From Sediminibacterium roseum (GTDB lineage: Bacteria; Bacteroidota; Bacteroidia; Chitinophagales; Chitinophagaceae): DNA of 64,000 bases. The position numbers and the translations under genes are program-made. Location: positions 1,304,325-1,368,324 of the forward strand of contig NZ_JAACJS010000015.1 of assembly GCF_009939005.1 (NCBI RefSeq), in the 5' to 3' direction. The notes beneath the pieces are model-generated. The model did not search any database, was not told the DNA's origin, and was given only the letters and a program-made list of their open reading frames with translations. Every line of letters starts with the position of its first letter. Position 1 is the stretch's first letter. Below, in pieces: positions 35,023 to 43,474 of this stretch.

Positions 35023-36939
35023 TCAATAGCTTGGGTTCTGCGGCTTCAGGTTGTAGTTTGCGTCCATTGATGCCTGTGGCAGCGGATAGAGCTCACTTTT
35101 TCCTGTAACAAAACCAAACCCGATGTAGTTCACATAGGTGGTGGTGATGTTTGCATTTTTGAACCAGGCCACCCTGTTGTTGGCTGTTGAGAGCGGTGCC
35201 TGCGGTGTTACCGTAACATCGATCGGCGCCGTGGCAGGTGTTGGCACATAAAATGAGTTTGCCCAGATCTGTCCGTCAAACGCCACTGCATTCTGGTAGA
35301 AGAACATAAACTGCGGAAGGTTTGCTGTCATGGTATAAGCCGGTGGCGGCGCCATATAAGAAGGTGCCGGCAATGCCGTTCCCGCTGCAAATGCCTGTAG
35401 CGCTGTTTTGGTTTCCGCGAGTGCGGTTCCCAGCAGGTTCCAGCGTACCAGGTCAAATTTGCGGATGCCCTCTCCGCCAAACTCCAATCCTCTTTCGCGT
35501 ACGAGCAATTTGAAGAAACCGCTTTTGTCTGTTGGAACGGCCGGCACAAGCGCCGCGTTGCCGCCATGCCCGCGCTGGCTAACCTCTTTGAAGTAGGCGA
35601 TCGCATTTGCACTCGGCCCGTTGTTGATCTCGTTATCAGCTTCCGCATTCATCAACAAAACATCGGAGAACCGGATCAGCGGCCAATTGAGCTGGAAATT
35701 CTGGATGGCCGTGTTCGATGCCGGTGTATTGGTTACCGGGTTTGTTCCCGTGGTTGCGCCGGAGCTCATGTAGTAACTTGGGTTGGTGATCCAGTCCCTG
35801 CGGAACTTGCCATCATAGATGCTGTTGCTCGCATGTCCCCTTCCATAAATATCACGCACCACTTCAAATGCAACAAAGGTTACGTCCCTTCTTACATCGG
35901 TTGAATCGAACTGGTAGAAATAGGTTGGCAACATATTGCCCAATGCGCCACCTACGCCATTGATCTTGGTTCCGTTCTGTGCGCCGATCTTACTGTCGGA
36001 GTTGGTTCCGTTTGCCATGGCTACCTGCATGATGAGTTCGCCCTGCGGGTCCACTGCCTTGTGCGCGTCTACCACGTCTCTCCAGAAAGATTTGTATCCG
36101 CCCGCAAACAATGTGTGCTGGTCTCTCCTGCTGATGAGCGTATCTGTTTCTGCTTTTGCGATCTTGTAGTAATCGAGGTAATTGGTTGGCCGTTGCATAC
36201 CGCCCGACTGGCGCAATGAATACCCACCGGCAAACAATGCGATCTTTGCGCGGAGCGCTGCGGCTGTTCCTTTGGTGAAACGTTCATCCTGCGTGGTCTC
36301 TGTTCTCCATGGCATCAATGGTTTTGCGATGGCGAGGTCTGCGAGGATGCGGTTGTAAATGGTATCGCGGTTTGTTCTTCCGAGGAAAAGATCGGGAACA
36401 AAACTGGATGGAACCCATTGTGCGGGTACATCTCCCCAGATCCTTACCAATTCAAAATACAACTGCGCGCGTATCACCAATGCTTCTCCAACCAGGCGCG
36501 ACAATTCTGCCTTGTCTGCGGAAGAACCACTTGTATACGCCGGCATCTTCGGGATATAGTAGATACAATTGTTCGCTCTTTCAATACCTGCATAAAACTG
36601 GTTGAACGTATTTACGATATCGGTATTGGCCGCCGATAAAGTATAGTGCGCCTCTTCGTGTCTTGCAGAGCTCAATGCAGAGCCCCCGCCCATGATGCAG
36701 TCGTCGTCGTATGCATAATAATAACTTACGCGTATGCCATAACCGAAATCGCCCGACATTGAAAGATAGGCACCCATCACCGCTGCTTTCGCATTGGGAA
36801 TATTGCTGAACGCAACGCTCGGGTCGATGGTTGATAATGGTGCGGGCGACAAATATTTCTTACACGATACAGCGGTCAATGTAGCTGCTGCGAAGAAGAA
36901 CATCGTTGCCGTTTTTGCCATCCTGGTAATCGTATTCAT
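35023..36939 (-). CDS. SusD/RagB family outer-membrane nutrient-binding lipoprotein (PUL 2)
   Basis: A 638-residue lipoprotein, longer than the PUL 1 SusD, with lipobox LTAVSCKKYLSP and SusD features: ELSRLVGEALVIRAQLYFELVRIWGDVP, RFSDVLLMNAEADNEIN, VRERGLEFGGEGIRKFDLVRWN and the ending LYPLPQASMDANYNLKPQNP. It lies 19 bp after susC of PUL 2. The different size of both SusC and SusD suggests a different pectic fragment from PUL 1. Confidence 0.94.
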   Translation of the reverse strand: MNTITRMAKTATMFFFAAATLTAVSCKKYLSPAPLSTIDPSVAFSNIPNAKAAVMGAYLSMSGDFGYGIRVSYYYAYDDDCIMGGGSALSSARHEEAHYTLSAANTDIVNTFNQFYAGIERANNCIYYIPKMPAYTSGSSADKAELSRLVGEALVIRAQLYFELVRIWGDVPAQWVPSSFVPDLFLGRTNRDTIYNRILADLAIAKPLMPWRTETTQDERFTKGTAAALRAKIALFAGGYSLRQSGGMQRPTNYLDYYKIAKAETDTLISRRDQHTLFAGGYKSFWRDVVDAHKAVDPQGELIMQVAMANGTNSDSKIGAQNGTKINGVGGALGNMLPTYFYQFDSTDVRRDVTFVAFEVVRDIYGRGHASNSIYDGKFRRDWITNPSYYMSSGATTGTNPVTNTPASNTAIQNFQLNWPLIRFSDVLLMNAEADNEINNGPSANAIAYFKEVSQRGHGGNAALVPAVPTDKSGFFKLLVRERGLEFGGEGIRKFDLVRWNLLGTALAETKTALQAFAAGTALPAPSYMAPPPAYTMTANLPQFMFFYQNAVAFDGQIWANSFYVPTPATAPIDVTVTPQAPLSTANNRVAWFKNANITTTYVNYIGFGFVTGKSELYPLPQASMDANYNLKPQNPSY

Positions 36940-36958
36940 AACAGATGTTTAGATGTTT

Positions 36959-39900
36959 TTAAAATGTAACGTTTACGCCAAACACATAGGTGCGTCCGCG
37001 CGGGTATGAGCCATAGTCAACCCCCGGTGTCAACGGTGTTGCCCTTCTTGCATTCACATCCGGATCAAAACCCGAGTAACCGGTAATGGTTGCGAGGTTA
37101 TTGGCGGTTGCATAGAACCTTACAGACGAGATGCCTGCTTTCTTTGTAACCGTAGAAGGCAATGTATAACCCAGCGTGAGGTTGCTGATACGCAGGTAAG
37201 AACCATCTTCGATCACATAAGAACTTGGGATGAAACCGTTGGTGCTGAGGCTCGGTGTCCAGATCTTCGCATTCGCGTTGAGTGCGGCAAGTGCATCCGG
37301 AGCAATACCGATCGCTGTTGATGCATCGATCTGTTTTTGTACGAGGTTGCCCGATGCATCGATGTACCTCCAGCGTTCGTTGTTGATCGCAAGCATGTTC
37401 TGGTCTACGCCATAGGCACTTGCAAATTCCAGTTTGTTTGCGTTGTATACATCATTACCGTAAGAGAAAATGAGGAACAGGCTCGCATCAAAATTCTTGT
37501 ACTGGAACTGCTGGTTAAATCCGCCGGTGAATTTTGGCAGCGCATGGCCGATCACGGTTCTGTCTGCATCAAGCGAAATCTTTCCATCCCCGTTCACATC
37601 AACATATTTGATGAGTCCGGGTGAAGCAAGGCCGGTCGACAATACCGGTGCGGCATTGGCAACGCCTGGTTTCAAAGTATATTGGTAAAGCAGGGTTGGG
37701 TAACGTGCGTTGTTGGCCGCATTTACATAAGAAGTTACGTTGAAATCGTTCACCGTATAAAAGCCATCTGTTTTCAACCCGTAAATGGTGCCGATCTCAT
37801 CGCCCACTTTCAACAGGAAATCATCGGGGTTCGCTGTTGAACTGAACCAGCCCGAGTTGGCGGTGAACTGGTTTTGCGAACCGAGGCTGATCACTTTGTT
37901 CTTATTGAATGCAATATTGAAGTTGGCGTTCCAGCTAAAGTTGCTGTTGCGCACAACGGTTGCACCCAGCTGGAACTCGATACCACGGTTGCGCGTGCTT
38001 CCCACGTTCTGGTACTGCGTTGTATAACCCGATGTTGGCGGGATCTTGTTTTCAACCAGCAGGTTCCTGGTTGTGTTCGAATAAACATCCACCGTAAGCG
38101 TGAGCCTGTTTTTGAAGAAGCCAAGGTCAAGACCAAAGTTCTGCGATGTGAGCGACTCCCACTGCAAGAACGGGTTGCCCAACCTGGCCGGCAAGGTCAA
38201 TGTGTAGTTCAACACATCGTTCAAACCATACCCTGCATTTGATGGTGGCGCGTACCCGGTAGTATAACCATAGGCGGCGATGCGGTTGTTGCCCGACTGG
38301 CCATAGCTCACACGCACTTTTGCATCGCTGATGAAATCAACTTTCTGCATAAAGTTTTCAGAAGAAAGCCTCCATGCCGCAGATGCTGAAGGGAAATAAC
38401 CCCACTTGCGGTTGGTTGGATCCGATGGCGCAATGGTGCTGCTGTAATCGGGCCCGAAAAGCGAAGAACCATCGGCCCTGAAATTCAGGGTGAGCAGGTA
38501 CTTCGAATCGTAACTATAACTTACTCTTCCGAAGAAGGATAATTGTGTTGTGTTGATCTCCGACGACGATGGTTTCGGCTGCGCCAATCCCGCCGGCGGC
38601 GTTGCAAGACCCAGGTTGGCAAATGCCAGTTCAGGTTTTGTTCCCACAGGGAAATAGCGTACCTCGAGACTGTTGGTTTTTGTATTGGTTTCGTAAATCT
38701 CCTGTCCTACCAACACATTCAACCCATGTTTAGATCCATTGATACCCGGGTTTGTGTACGTGAACACGTTTGAATTGTTGATCGTTTTGCGTCCAACGGT
38801 ATTCAGGGTAAGCACCGGCAACCTGTTGAAGTTCCTCGAGTTTGAAGTGAGGGTATCGTCGTAACCATACGATGTGGTTGTGTTCACATCATAACCGAAC
38901 GTGCTTTTGAAAGAGAAGTTTTTGTTGAATGTATAGTTCGCGTATCCATTAAAGTTATAAGCGGTGATGTTGCGGAGACGGTATTCTGCATTCGCCATCT
39001 GGATTGGGTTCACGATGTTCAGGCCGTTACCCGGGCTGTTGGCATCAAGCGTGAGATCGTAATAATCTTCTGTTTGCCCGGGCAGGATGAATGGCCTGTA
39101 ACGGATGTACTGGCGCAGCCTGTTGGATCCGGCACCACCCACATCAGAGGTACCCGCTCCGGTAACCTCCTGTTCGTTGTAACGAACGTTGAAGCCCACT
39201 TTCAGGTTGGCCGATGCTTTGTGATCGAACCTGAAGCTCGCGAGTTTCCGGTTGTAATCCGAATTGATGAGCAGTCCCTCCTGTTTATTGATGGTAGCGG
39301 TTAAATTATATTGTGTGATATCGGTACCACCGGTAACAGAAACTGAATGTGTCATCTGCGCTGCTTTGCGGCCGAGGATGCGGTCCTGCCAATCCTGCGG
39401 CTGCGCGTAGTTCGAATAGGTTGAGGCGATGGTATCGTAATTGCTCATCTTCCGAATGTATTGCGTGGCAACGCTTGTATCGGTCGGGTTCTCTGTGTAT
39501 TTGGCCCTTTCGTATGCCCACAGCACGAAGTTGTAAGGATCCATCAGGTCGAGCTTCCTGGAGATCTGGCTCACACCATAAAAGCCGTTGTAGGTAACGG
39601 ATGTTTTACCACCTGTATTTTTTCCTCCCTTTGTTGTAATGATGAAAACGCCGTTTGATCCGCGCGCACCGTAGATGGCTGTAGAAGCCGCATCTTTCAA
39701 CACATCGATACTCTGGATGTCCTGCGGAGAAATGACCGCGAGGGCGTTTTCAACCTGCACACCATCTACGATGTACAAAGGCGAACCACTTTGCGTGATG
39801 GAGTTGCGGCCGCGTACATAGATGTCTACATCAGCGCCCGGCGCACCTTCCGAAACATTTACCTGTACGCCCGGCAGTTTACCTGCAATGGCCTCTGCGG

Positions 39901-40327
39901 CAGAGTTGACAGGAATGTCTTTCAGTTCCTTTGAACCGATGGAGGCAACCGCTCCCACAAGGTCTTTTCTTTTTACAGACTGGTAACCGATCACCACCAC
40001 TTCTTCCGATTCCTTCGCTTCGGTTTTCAGGGTTACGTTAACGATCGACCGTTCTGCAACGGGTTCTTCGAGGTTGGCAAAACCGATGGAAGAGAAAACG
40101 AGCGTCACTTTTCCATTGGTGGTGAGAATGCGGAACTCGCCGTTCCTGTTGGTTACCGTTCCGGATTGCCGAACGTTCTTTACAGTAACGCTCACGCCTT
40201 CTAACGGCTGGTTATCGGGCGCAACAACGCGCCCCTTGATCTCATATTTCTTTTCCTGGGCCGTTAGCGGTCCGGCCAGTAAAAACAACCCGGCGAGCAG
40301 GCAAACGCACAGGTGTACTTTTTTCAT
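36959..40327 (-). CDS. SusC/RagA family TonB-dependent outer-membrane transporter (PUL 2)
   Basis: About 1122 residues from ATG 40327 (MKKVHLCVCLLAGLFLLAG); an ATG at 40333 is also possible, and the longer upstream frame has no signal. It has a carboxypeptidase-like domain (YEIKGRVVAPDNQPLEGV), EEVVVIGYQSVKRKDLVGA, plug motifs SPLYIVDGVQVENAL and SIDVLKDAASTAIYGARGSNGV, and a barrel ending RTYVFGVNVTF. The gene start overlaps an operator-like site (40333-40345), and a second lies about 240 bp upstream. Confidence 0.94.
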   Translation of the reverse strand: MKKVHLCVCLLAGLFLLAGPLTAQEKKYEIKGRVVAPDNQPLEGVSVTVKNVRQSGTVTNRNGEFRILTTNGKVTLVFSSIGFANLEEPVAERSIVNVTLKTEAKESEEVVVIGYQSVKRKDLVGAVASIGSKELKDIPVNSAAEAIAGKLPGVQVNVSEGAPGADVDIYVRGRNSITQSGSPLYIVDGVQVENALAVISPQDIQSIDVLKDAASTAIYGARGSNGVFIITTKGGKNTGGKTSVTYNGFYGVSQISRKLDLMDPYNFVLWAYERAKYTENPTDTSVATQYIRKMSNYDTIASTYSNYAQPQDWQDRILGRKAAQMTHSVSVTGGTDITQYNLTATINKQEGLLINSDYNRKLASFRFDHKASANLKVGFNVRYNEQEVTGAGTSDVGGAGSNRLRQYIRYRPFILPGQTEDYYDLTLDANSPGNGLNIVNPIQMANAEYRLRNITAYNFNGYANYTFNKNFSFKSTFGYDVNTTTSYGYDDTLTSNSRNFNRLPVLTLNTVGRKTINNSNVFTYTNPGINGSKHGLNVLVGQEIYETNTKTNSLEVRYFPVGTKPELAFANLGLATPPAGLAQPKPSSSEINTTQLSFFGRVSYSYDSKYLLTLNFRADGSSLFGPDYSSTIAPSDPTNRKWGYFPSASAAWRLSSENFMQKVDFISDAKVRVSYGQSGNNRIAAYGYTTGYAPPSNAGYGLNDVLNYTLTLPARLGNPFLQWESLTSQNFGLDLGFFKNRLTLTVDVYSNTTRNLLVENKIPPTSGYTTQYQNVGSTRNRGIEFQLGATVVRNSNFSWNANFNIAFNKNKVISLGSQNQFTANSGWFSSTANPDDFLLKVGDEIGTIYGLKTDGFYTVNDFNVTSYVNAANNARYPTLLYQYTLKPGVANAAPVLSTGLASPGLIKYVDVNGDGKISLDADRTVIGHALPKFTGGFNQQFQYKNFDASLFLIFSYGNDVYNANKLEFASAYGVDQNMLAINNERWRYIDASGNLVQKQIDASTAIGIAPDALAALNANAKIWTPSLSTNGFIPSSYVIEDGSYLRISNLTLGYTLPSTVTKKAGISSVRFYATANNLATITGYSGFDPDVNARRATPLTPGVDYGSYPRGRTYVFGVNVTF

Positions 40328-40332
40328 AAGCA

Positions 40333-40345
40333 TACGCAATCGATT
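40333..40345. promoter_or_regulatory. Operator-like half-site at the susC (PUL 2) start
   Basis: TACGCAATCGATT matches the left arm and centre of the eda/kdgK operator at 12 of 13 bases and contains the palindrome AATCGATT. It abuts or overlaps the start codons of the second susC, a position where bound repressor would block initiation or early elongation. Confidence 0.5.
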
Positions 40346-40799
40346 TAAGCAAAAAATGTTGTTTTGGTTAGCAATATTGATGGGCGAAATAGAAACGGAG
40401 GATCTGGCGCGTACAGGCGCAGCGGTCACGATTGTGAGGCGTTCATTCTTTAACAGCATGGCAAGCAGTTTTTTAAAATCGAACAACAATACGCCCAAAA
40501 GCGCATGTCTACCCAATTCTACACCTATATAGACAATACAGAAAGCGAAAATGATTTTTTTTCTACGCAATCGTTCCCGGTAACGTTGTCAGCAGGCAGC
40601 GCGTTAGCGTTTACATGTCAAACCGACGTTTTTTTTGTTAGTTTTCGTGTGGAGCCCTGTGCGTTTGAAGATCAAAGTCAATGGATTACAACTGGTTGTT
40701 GCAGGGGTTTGGGCAGGTTACGGTACGCACCTGGAACGAAAATCGAACGCCCGGATGGCTTGTTTCAACCGTGAGCGGGAAAGGCGCGGCGCATCCGCG
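40334..40799. other. Upstream region of susC (PUL 2)
   Basis: About 470 bp between the response regulator stop and susC. It holds the operator-like sites at 40333-40345 and 40562-40587. The open frames that cross it have no family marks. I see no RNA gene and no clear terminator after the response regulator gene. Confidence 0.6.
40562..40587. promoter_or_regulatory. LacI-type operator-like site upstream of susC (PUL 2)
   Basis: TCTACGCAATCGTTCCCGG (40562-40580) is identical over 19 bases to the site upstream of the first susC, then TAACGTT against CAACGAT. It gives a slightly imperfect dyad around CCCGG. It lies about 240 bp before the susC start, close to the spacing seen in PUL 1. Confidence 0.72.
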
Positions 40800-41474
40800 T
40801 TATTTCTTCACTTCGTAAATCCCGTGCTTGATGGCATAGATCACGATCCCGGCCGTGTTCCTTGCATTCATCTTGTCGAGTATTTTTGCACGGTAACCTT
40901 CTACGGTGCGCATGCTCTGGAAGATCTTGTCGCCGATCTCCTTGGTGGAATATTCTTCGCAGATCAGCCTGATCACCTCGATCTCCTTGCTGGAAAAAAG
41001 AGAAGAATGAACACCGCTGTTATAGGGATTGAACCTGCTCTCCGTAATCGTGATCGCCAACCTGGCGGAAGTTGATTTGCAGTAATAGGGATGGTGATGA
41101 TACACCGTATTTACCGCATCAATGATCTCAGCTTTGTCTGAGCTCTTGAGCAGGTAACCGAGTGCACCCGCCTCGAGCATGTCTACCACCAGGCTTTCTT
41201 CGTTGAACATAGACAGGGCGATGACCCCGATGGATGGGTTCTGGTCGTGTATGCGGCGGGTGGCTTCTATGCCATCCATCTTGGGCATCTTGATATCGGT
41301 GAGAATAATATCCGGTTCCGTTTCATCGGACAACCTGATCAGCTCAAGGCCATTCTCGGCCTCGGCCACGATGCTGAATGCTTTTTCTTTTGAAAGCATC
41401 AGTTTCAATCCATCCCGGAATACCTCGTGGTCATCCGCAATTACGATCTTGATGATGGGTTGTTCTTCGTTCAT
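40800..41474 (-). CDS. NarL/FixJ-type response regulator
   Basis: A 224-residue response regulator. The receiver domain (about 7-125) has the acidic pocket IADDHE, phospho-acceptor Asp60 in DIILTDIKMP and the KSSDKAE lysine. A LuxR-type helix-turn-helix spans about 160-215 (LFSSKEIEVIRLICEEYSTKEIGDKI). Its start shares one base with the stop of the upstream histidine kinase, so the two are translationally coupled. It lies upstream of the second susC on the same strand, but 470 bp away, so control of the PUL is only a possibility. Confidence 0.93.
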   Translation of the reverse strand: MNEEQPIIKIVIADDHEVFRDGLKLMLSKEKAFSIVAEAENGLELIRLSDETEPDIILTDIKMPKMDGIEATRRIHDQNPSIGVIALSMFNEESLVVDMLEAGALGYLLKSSDKAEIIDAVNTVYHHHPYYCKSTSARLAITITESRFNPYNSGVHSSLFSSKEIEVIRLICEEYSTKEIGDKIFQSMRTVEGYRAKILDKMNARNTAGIVIYAIKHGIYEVKK

Positions 41475-42232
41475 CAGTTCTGTGCATTGGGTATTATGAT
41501 CGAATAATGAGTTCCTTTTCCTACAGCGGTATCGATGAAGATCTCGCCGTTCAACATTTCCACGCGACTGATGATGTTTTTCAATCCCAGTCCCAACGAA
41601 TTTTTCCTATGCGCATCGTAGTTGTAACCTACGCCGTTGTCGTCGATGGTGAAATGGATCTCTCCCGGCGCTTCCTTGAAGTTGATCGACATCCGTTCTG
41701 CTTTCGAGTGTTTCAGCGTATTATGGATCGCTTCCTGGATGATCCGGTAAATATGGATCTCGTTTTCCTTCACCACATTCAGTTCATTGCTCTCCGATGT
41801 AACCGAGATATTGATCTTGCCGGTGTTGTTGATGTCGTCGGCAAACTGTTTCAGCGCTATCACCACGCCTTTCCTGCGAAGCGCATTGGGCATCAGGTTA
41901 TTGGCGATCTGGTGGATCTGCGAGAGCATATCGTTGATCAGCGAAAGCGATTTTTGCTGCAGCGCCTCGTCTTCGGGAGAAGAAGGGCTCAAAGAGGCAA
42001 CGTGTAGTTTTACGGACGACAATACGGGTCCAAAATCATCATGCAGGTCGCTTACAAAACGGCTGCGTTCGTTCTCGAGGGTATTGATCTCCGCCTGCAC
42101 CTTTTCTTTGTAAAGGGTCACGTTTTTTTTCTGGTGCTTCATCAGCGAAACCACGAAAAAAATGAAGAGCAGCGCCAGGATACTTCCACCGATCAGTAAG
42201 GCAATGTAAATTTTTGTTTCGTAGGTATCCAT
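41474..42232 (-). CDS. Sensor histidine kinase (HisKA_3 / NarX-like)
   Basis: A 252-residue kinase with one membrane helix (about 8-30) and almost no extracytoplasmic domain. The dimerisation/phospho-acceptor motif is SDLHDDFGPVLSS with His64. The ATPase domain follows with IIQEAIHNTLKHSKA (N box), DDNGVGYN and LGLGLKNI. With no sensing domain of its own it probably takes its input from another protein, plausibly the membrane protein encoded just upstream, whose gene overlaps it by 40 bp. Confidence 0.92.
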   Translation of the reverse strand: MDTYETKIYIALLIGGSILALLFIFFVVSLMKHQKKNVTLYKEKVQAEINTLENERSRFVSDLHDDFGPVLSSVKLHVASLSPSSPEDEALQQKSLSLINDMLSQIHQIANNLMPNALRRKGVVIALKQFADDINNTGKINISVTSESNELNVVKENEIHIYRIIQEAIHNTLKHSKAERMSINFKEAPGEIHFTIDDNGVGYNYDAHRKNSLGLGLKNIISRVEMLNGEIFIDTAVGKGTHYSIIIPNAQN

Positions 42233-42849
42233 AATGCCGCTAATGCGTAGCCCAAATTAACGAAAAGATTTACATAAACAAGAATGAGGAAAAGGCTGTC
42301 GTAAAAGCGGTCGCTCATCGGCATCCGTACAAAATAAAACACTTCGTATATGGCTTTGTACGCGAAATAAAGTACGAACAATGAGCAGATGATGAACTTG
42401 GCATTTTTTGCGAGGTTCTTCCGTTCATGCATCATGGTTACATTGATCTGGTCGATAGACAGGATCACAATGGTCAATGCATAAAATATCCGGAAGAATG
42501 AATTGTTGTAAGTGATCGATCCGAATACCAGGTTCTCGCCGATCCATACCGTTGTAAGAAGAATATGCAGGAACACCAGCATCCTTTTATTGTACGAGCG
42601 CCAGTCGTAAAAAAGAAGCACCAGCAGGTTGGCCTCAACCAATACATAAATATTGGCATTGATGGCATTGTTGTGTTTGATCTCTACCATAATGGTGCTC
42701 ACTATTTCGCTGAGCAGGCCCAGGCAGGCAAATACAATAAAAAGCCGGTACGATTTAAGAACCTTCTTATATCGTACCAGGCCTATGACCGTTGCAAAAA
42801 CGATTGAGTAACTGAATGCGAGTATCCAGTAGTAATTCAACGGCTGCAT
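42193..42849 (-). CDS. Multi-pass membrane protein, candidate sensor partner of the kinase
   Basis: A 218-residue hydrophobic protein from ATG 42849 (MQPLNYYWILAFSYS), which shares one base with the stop of the upstream gene (TAATG), a strong sign that this is the true start. I count about seven hydrophobic segments, for example SIVFATVIGLV, LFIVFACLGLLSEIV, YVLVEANLLVLLFY and FRIFYALTIVILSI. I do not recognise a family. Its 3' end overlaps the kinase gene by 40 bp. Context suggests a membrane sensor or accessory for the two-component pair. Confidence 0.7.
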   Translation of the reverse strand: MQPLNYYWILAFSYSIVFATVIGLVRYKKVLKSYRLFIVFACLGLLSEIVSTIMVEIKHNNAINANIYVLVEANLLVLLFYDWRSYNKRMLVFLHILLTTVWIGENLVFGSITYNNSFFRIFYALTIVILSIDQINVTMMHERKNLAKNAKFIICSLFVLYFAYKAIYEVFYFVRMPMSDRFYDSLFLILVYVNLFVNLGYALAALWIPTKQKFTLPY

Positions 42850-43313
42850 TAATGGCGGGGAAAATTGGTTAAAGGGCCGCCCGGTGGTGGGCAGGTTGTG
42901 GGGCAACGAACGCCATCTTCAAATACCAGCGGATCGGGGTCGTCGCCGGGAGGATTGCCCGGATGGCCGTGACCACCGCCATGACCACCATGTCCATGGC
43001 CATCGCCATGACCGTGCCCATAGCCTGTTGGAAAAATATCAACACCCTTGTCGTCGGCACCCACAAGGATGGAATGAAACTCACCATTAACGCTCATGCC
43101 CTGGTAAATACGGATGTATTTGATATCCGGGCGTGAAAAGTATTCGAGAATGGCTTCTTTGTTGAACGTTTCCGAAATGGTAAGCACGTTCGGGTTCATT
43201 GCTTTCACTTCGGGTTTCAGGATGTCGTACATCTTTGCCTGATAACGTTCAATCATGTTATAGGCCTCCTGCGGCGGTATAACATGAGACTTCGGGGGAA
43301 TTGTGTAGCTCAT
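42849..43313 (-). CDS. Small His/Gly-rich protein, first gene of the signalling cassette
   Basis: A 154-residue protein without signal peptide or membrane segment. Residues 1-95 look like a folded domain (PPQEAYNMIERYQAKMYDILK, FHSILVGADDKGVDIFP). Residues about 97-122 are a run of Gly and His (GYGHGHGDGHGHGGHGGG) with about nine His, followed by a Pro-rich tail with two Cys (RCPTTCPPPGG). The His run could bind Ni, Zn, Cu or Co. It is translationally coupled to the next gene. No known family recognised. Confidence 0.7.
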   Translation of the reverse strand: MSYTIPPKSHVIPPQEAYNMIERYQAKMYDILKPEVKAMNPNVLTISETFNKEAILEYFSRPDIKYIRIYQGMSVNGEFHSILVGADDKGVDIFPTGYGHGHGDGHGHGGHGGGHGHPGNPPGDDPDPLVFEDGVRCPTTCPPPGGPLTNFPRH

Positions 43314-43474
43314 AATCGTTGGTTTGGTTTGGTTGTTTTGGTTGAACTATTAAAACACTAATATCCGTAAATCGCTTTTTATTGTTTGCGGGAAACTACT
43401 GAAAGGTTGCGTAGAACTACGCAAATTCTGCGGGCATCCGGTGTTTGGCGCAGGCTGCGTTTATGCGGGCCTCG

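Noticed and set aside
42193..42906. Longer start at 42906 for the membrane protein
   Set aside because: The ATG at 42849 shares a base with the upstream stop (TAATG) and gives a proper membrane N-terminus, so it is the better start.
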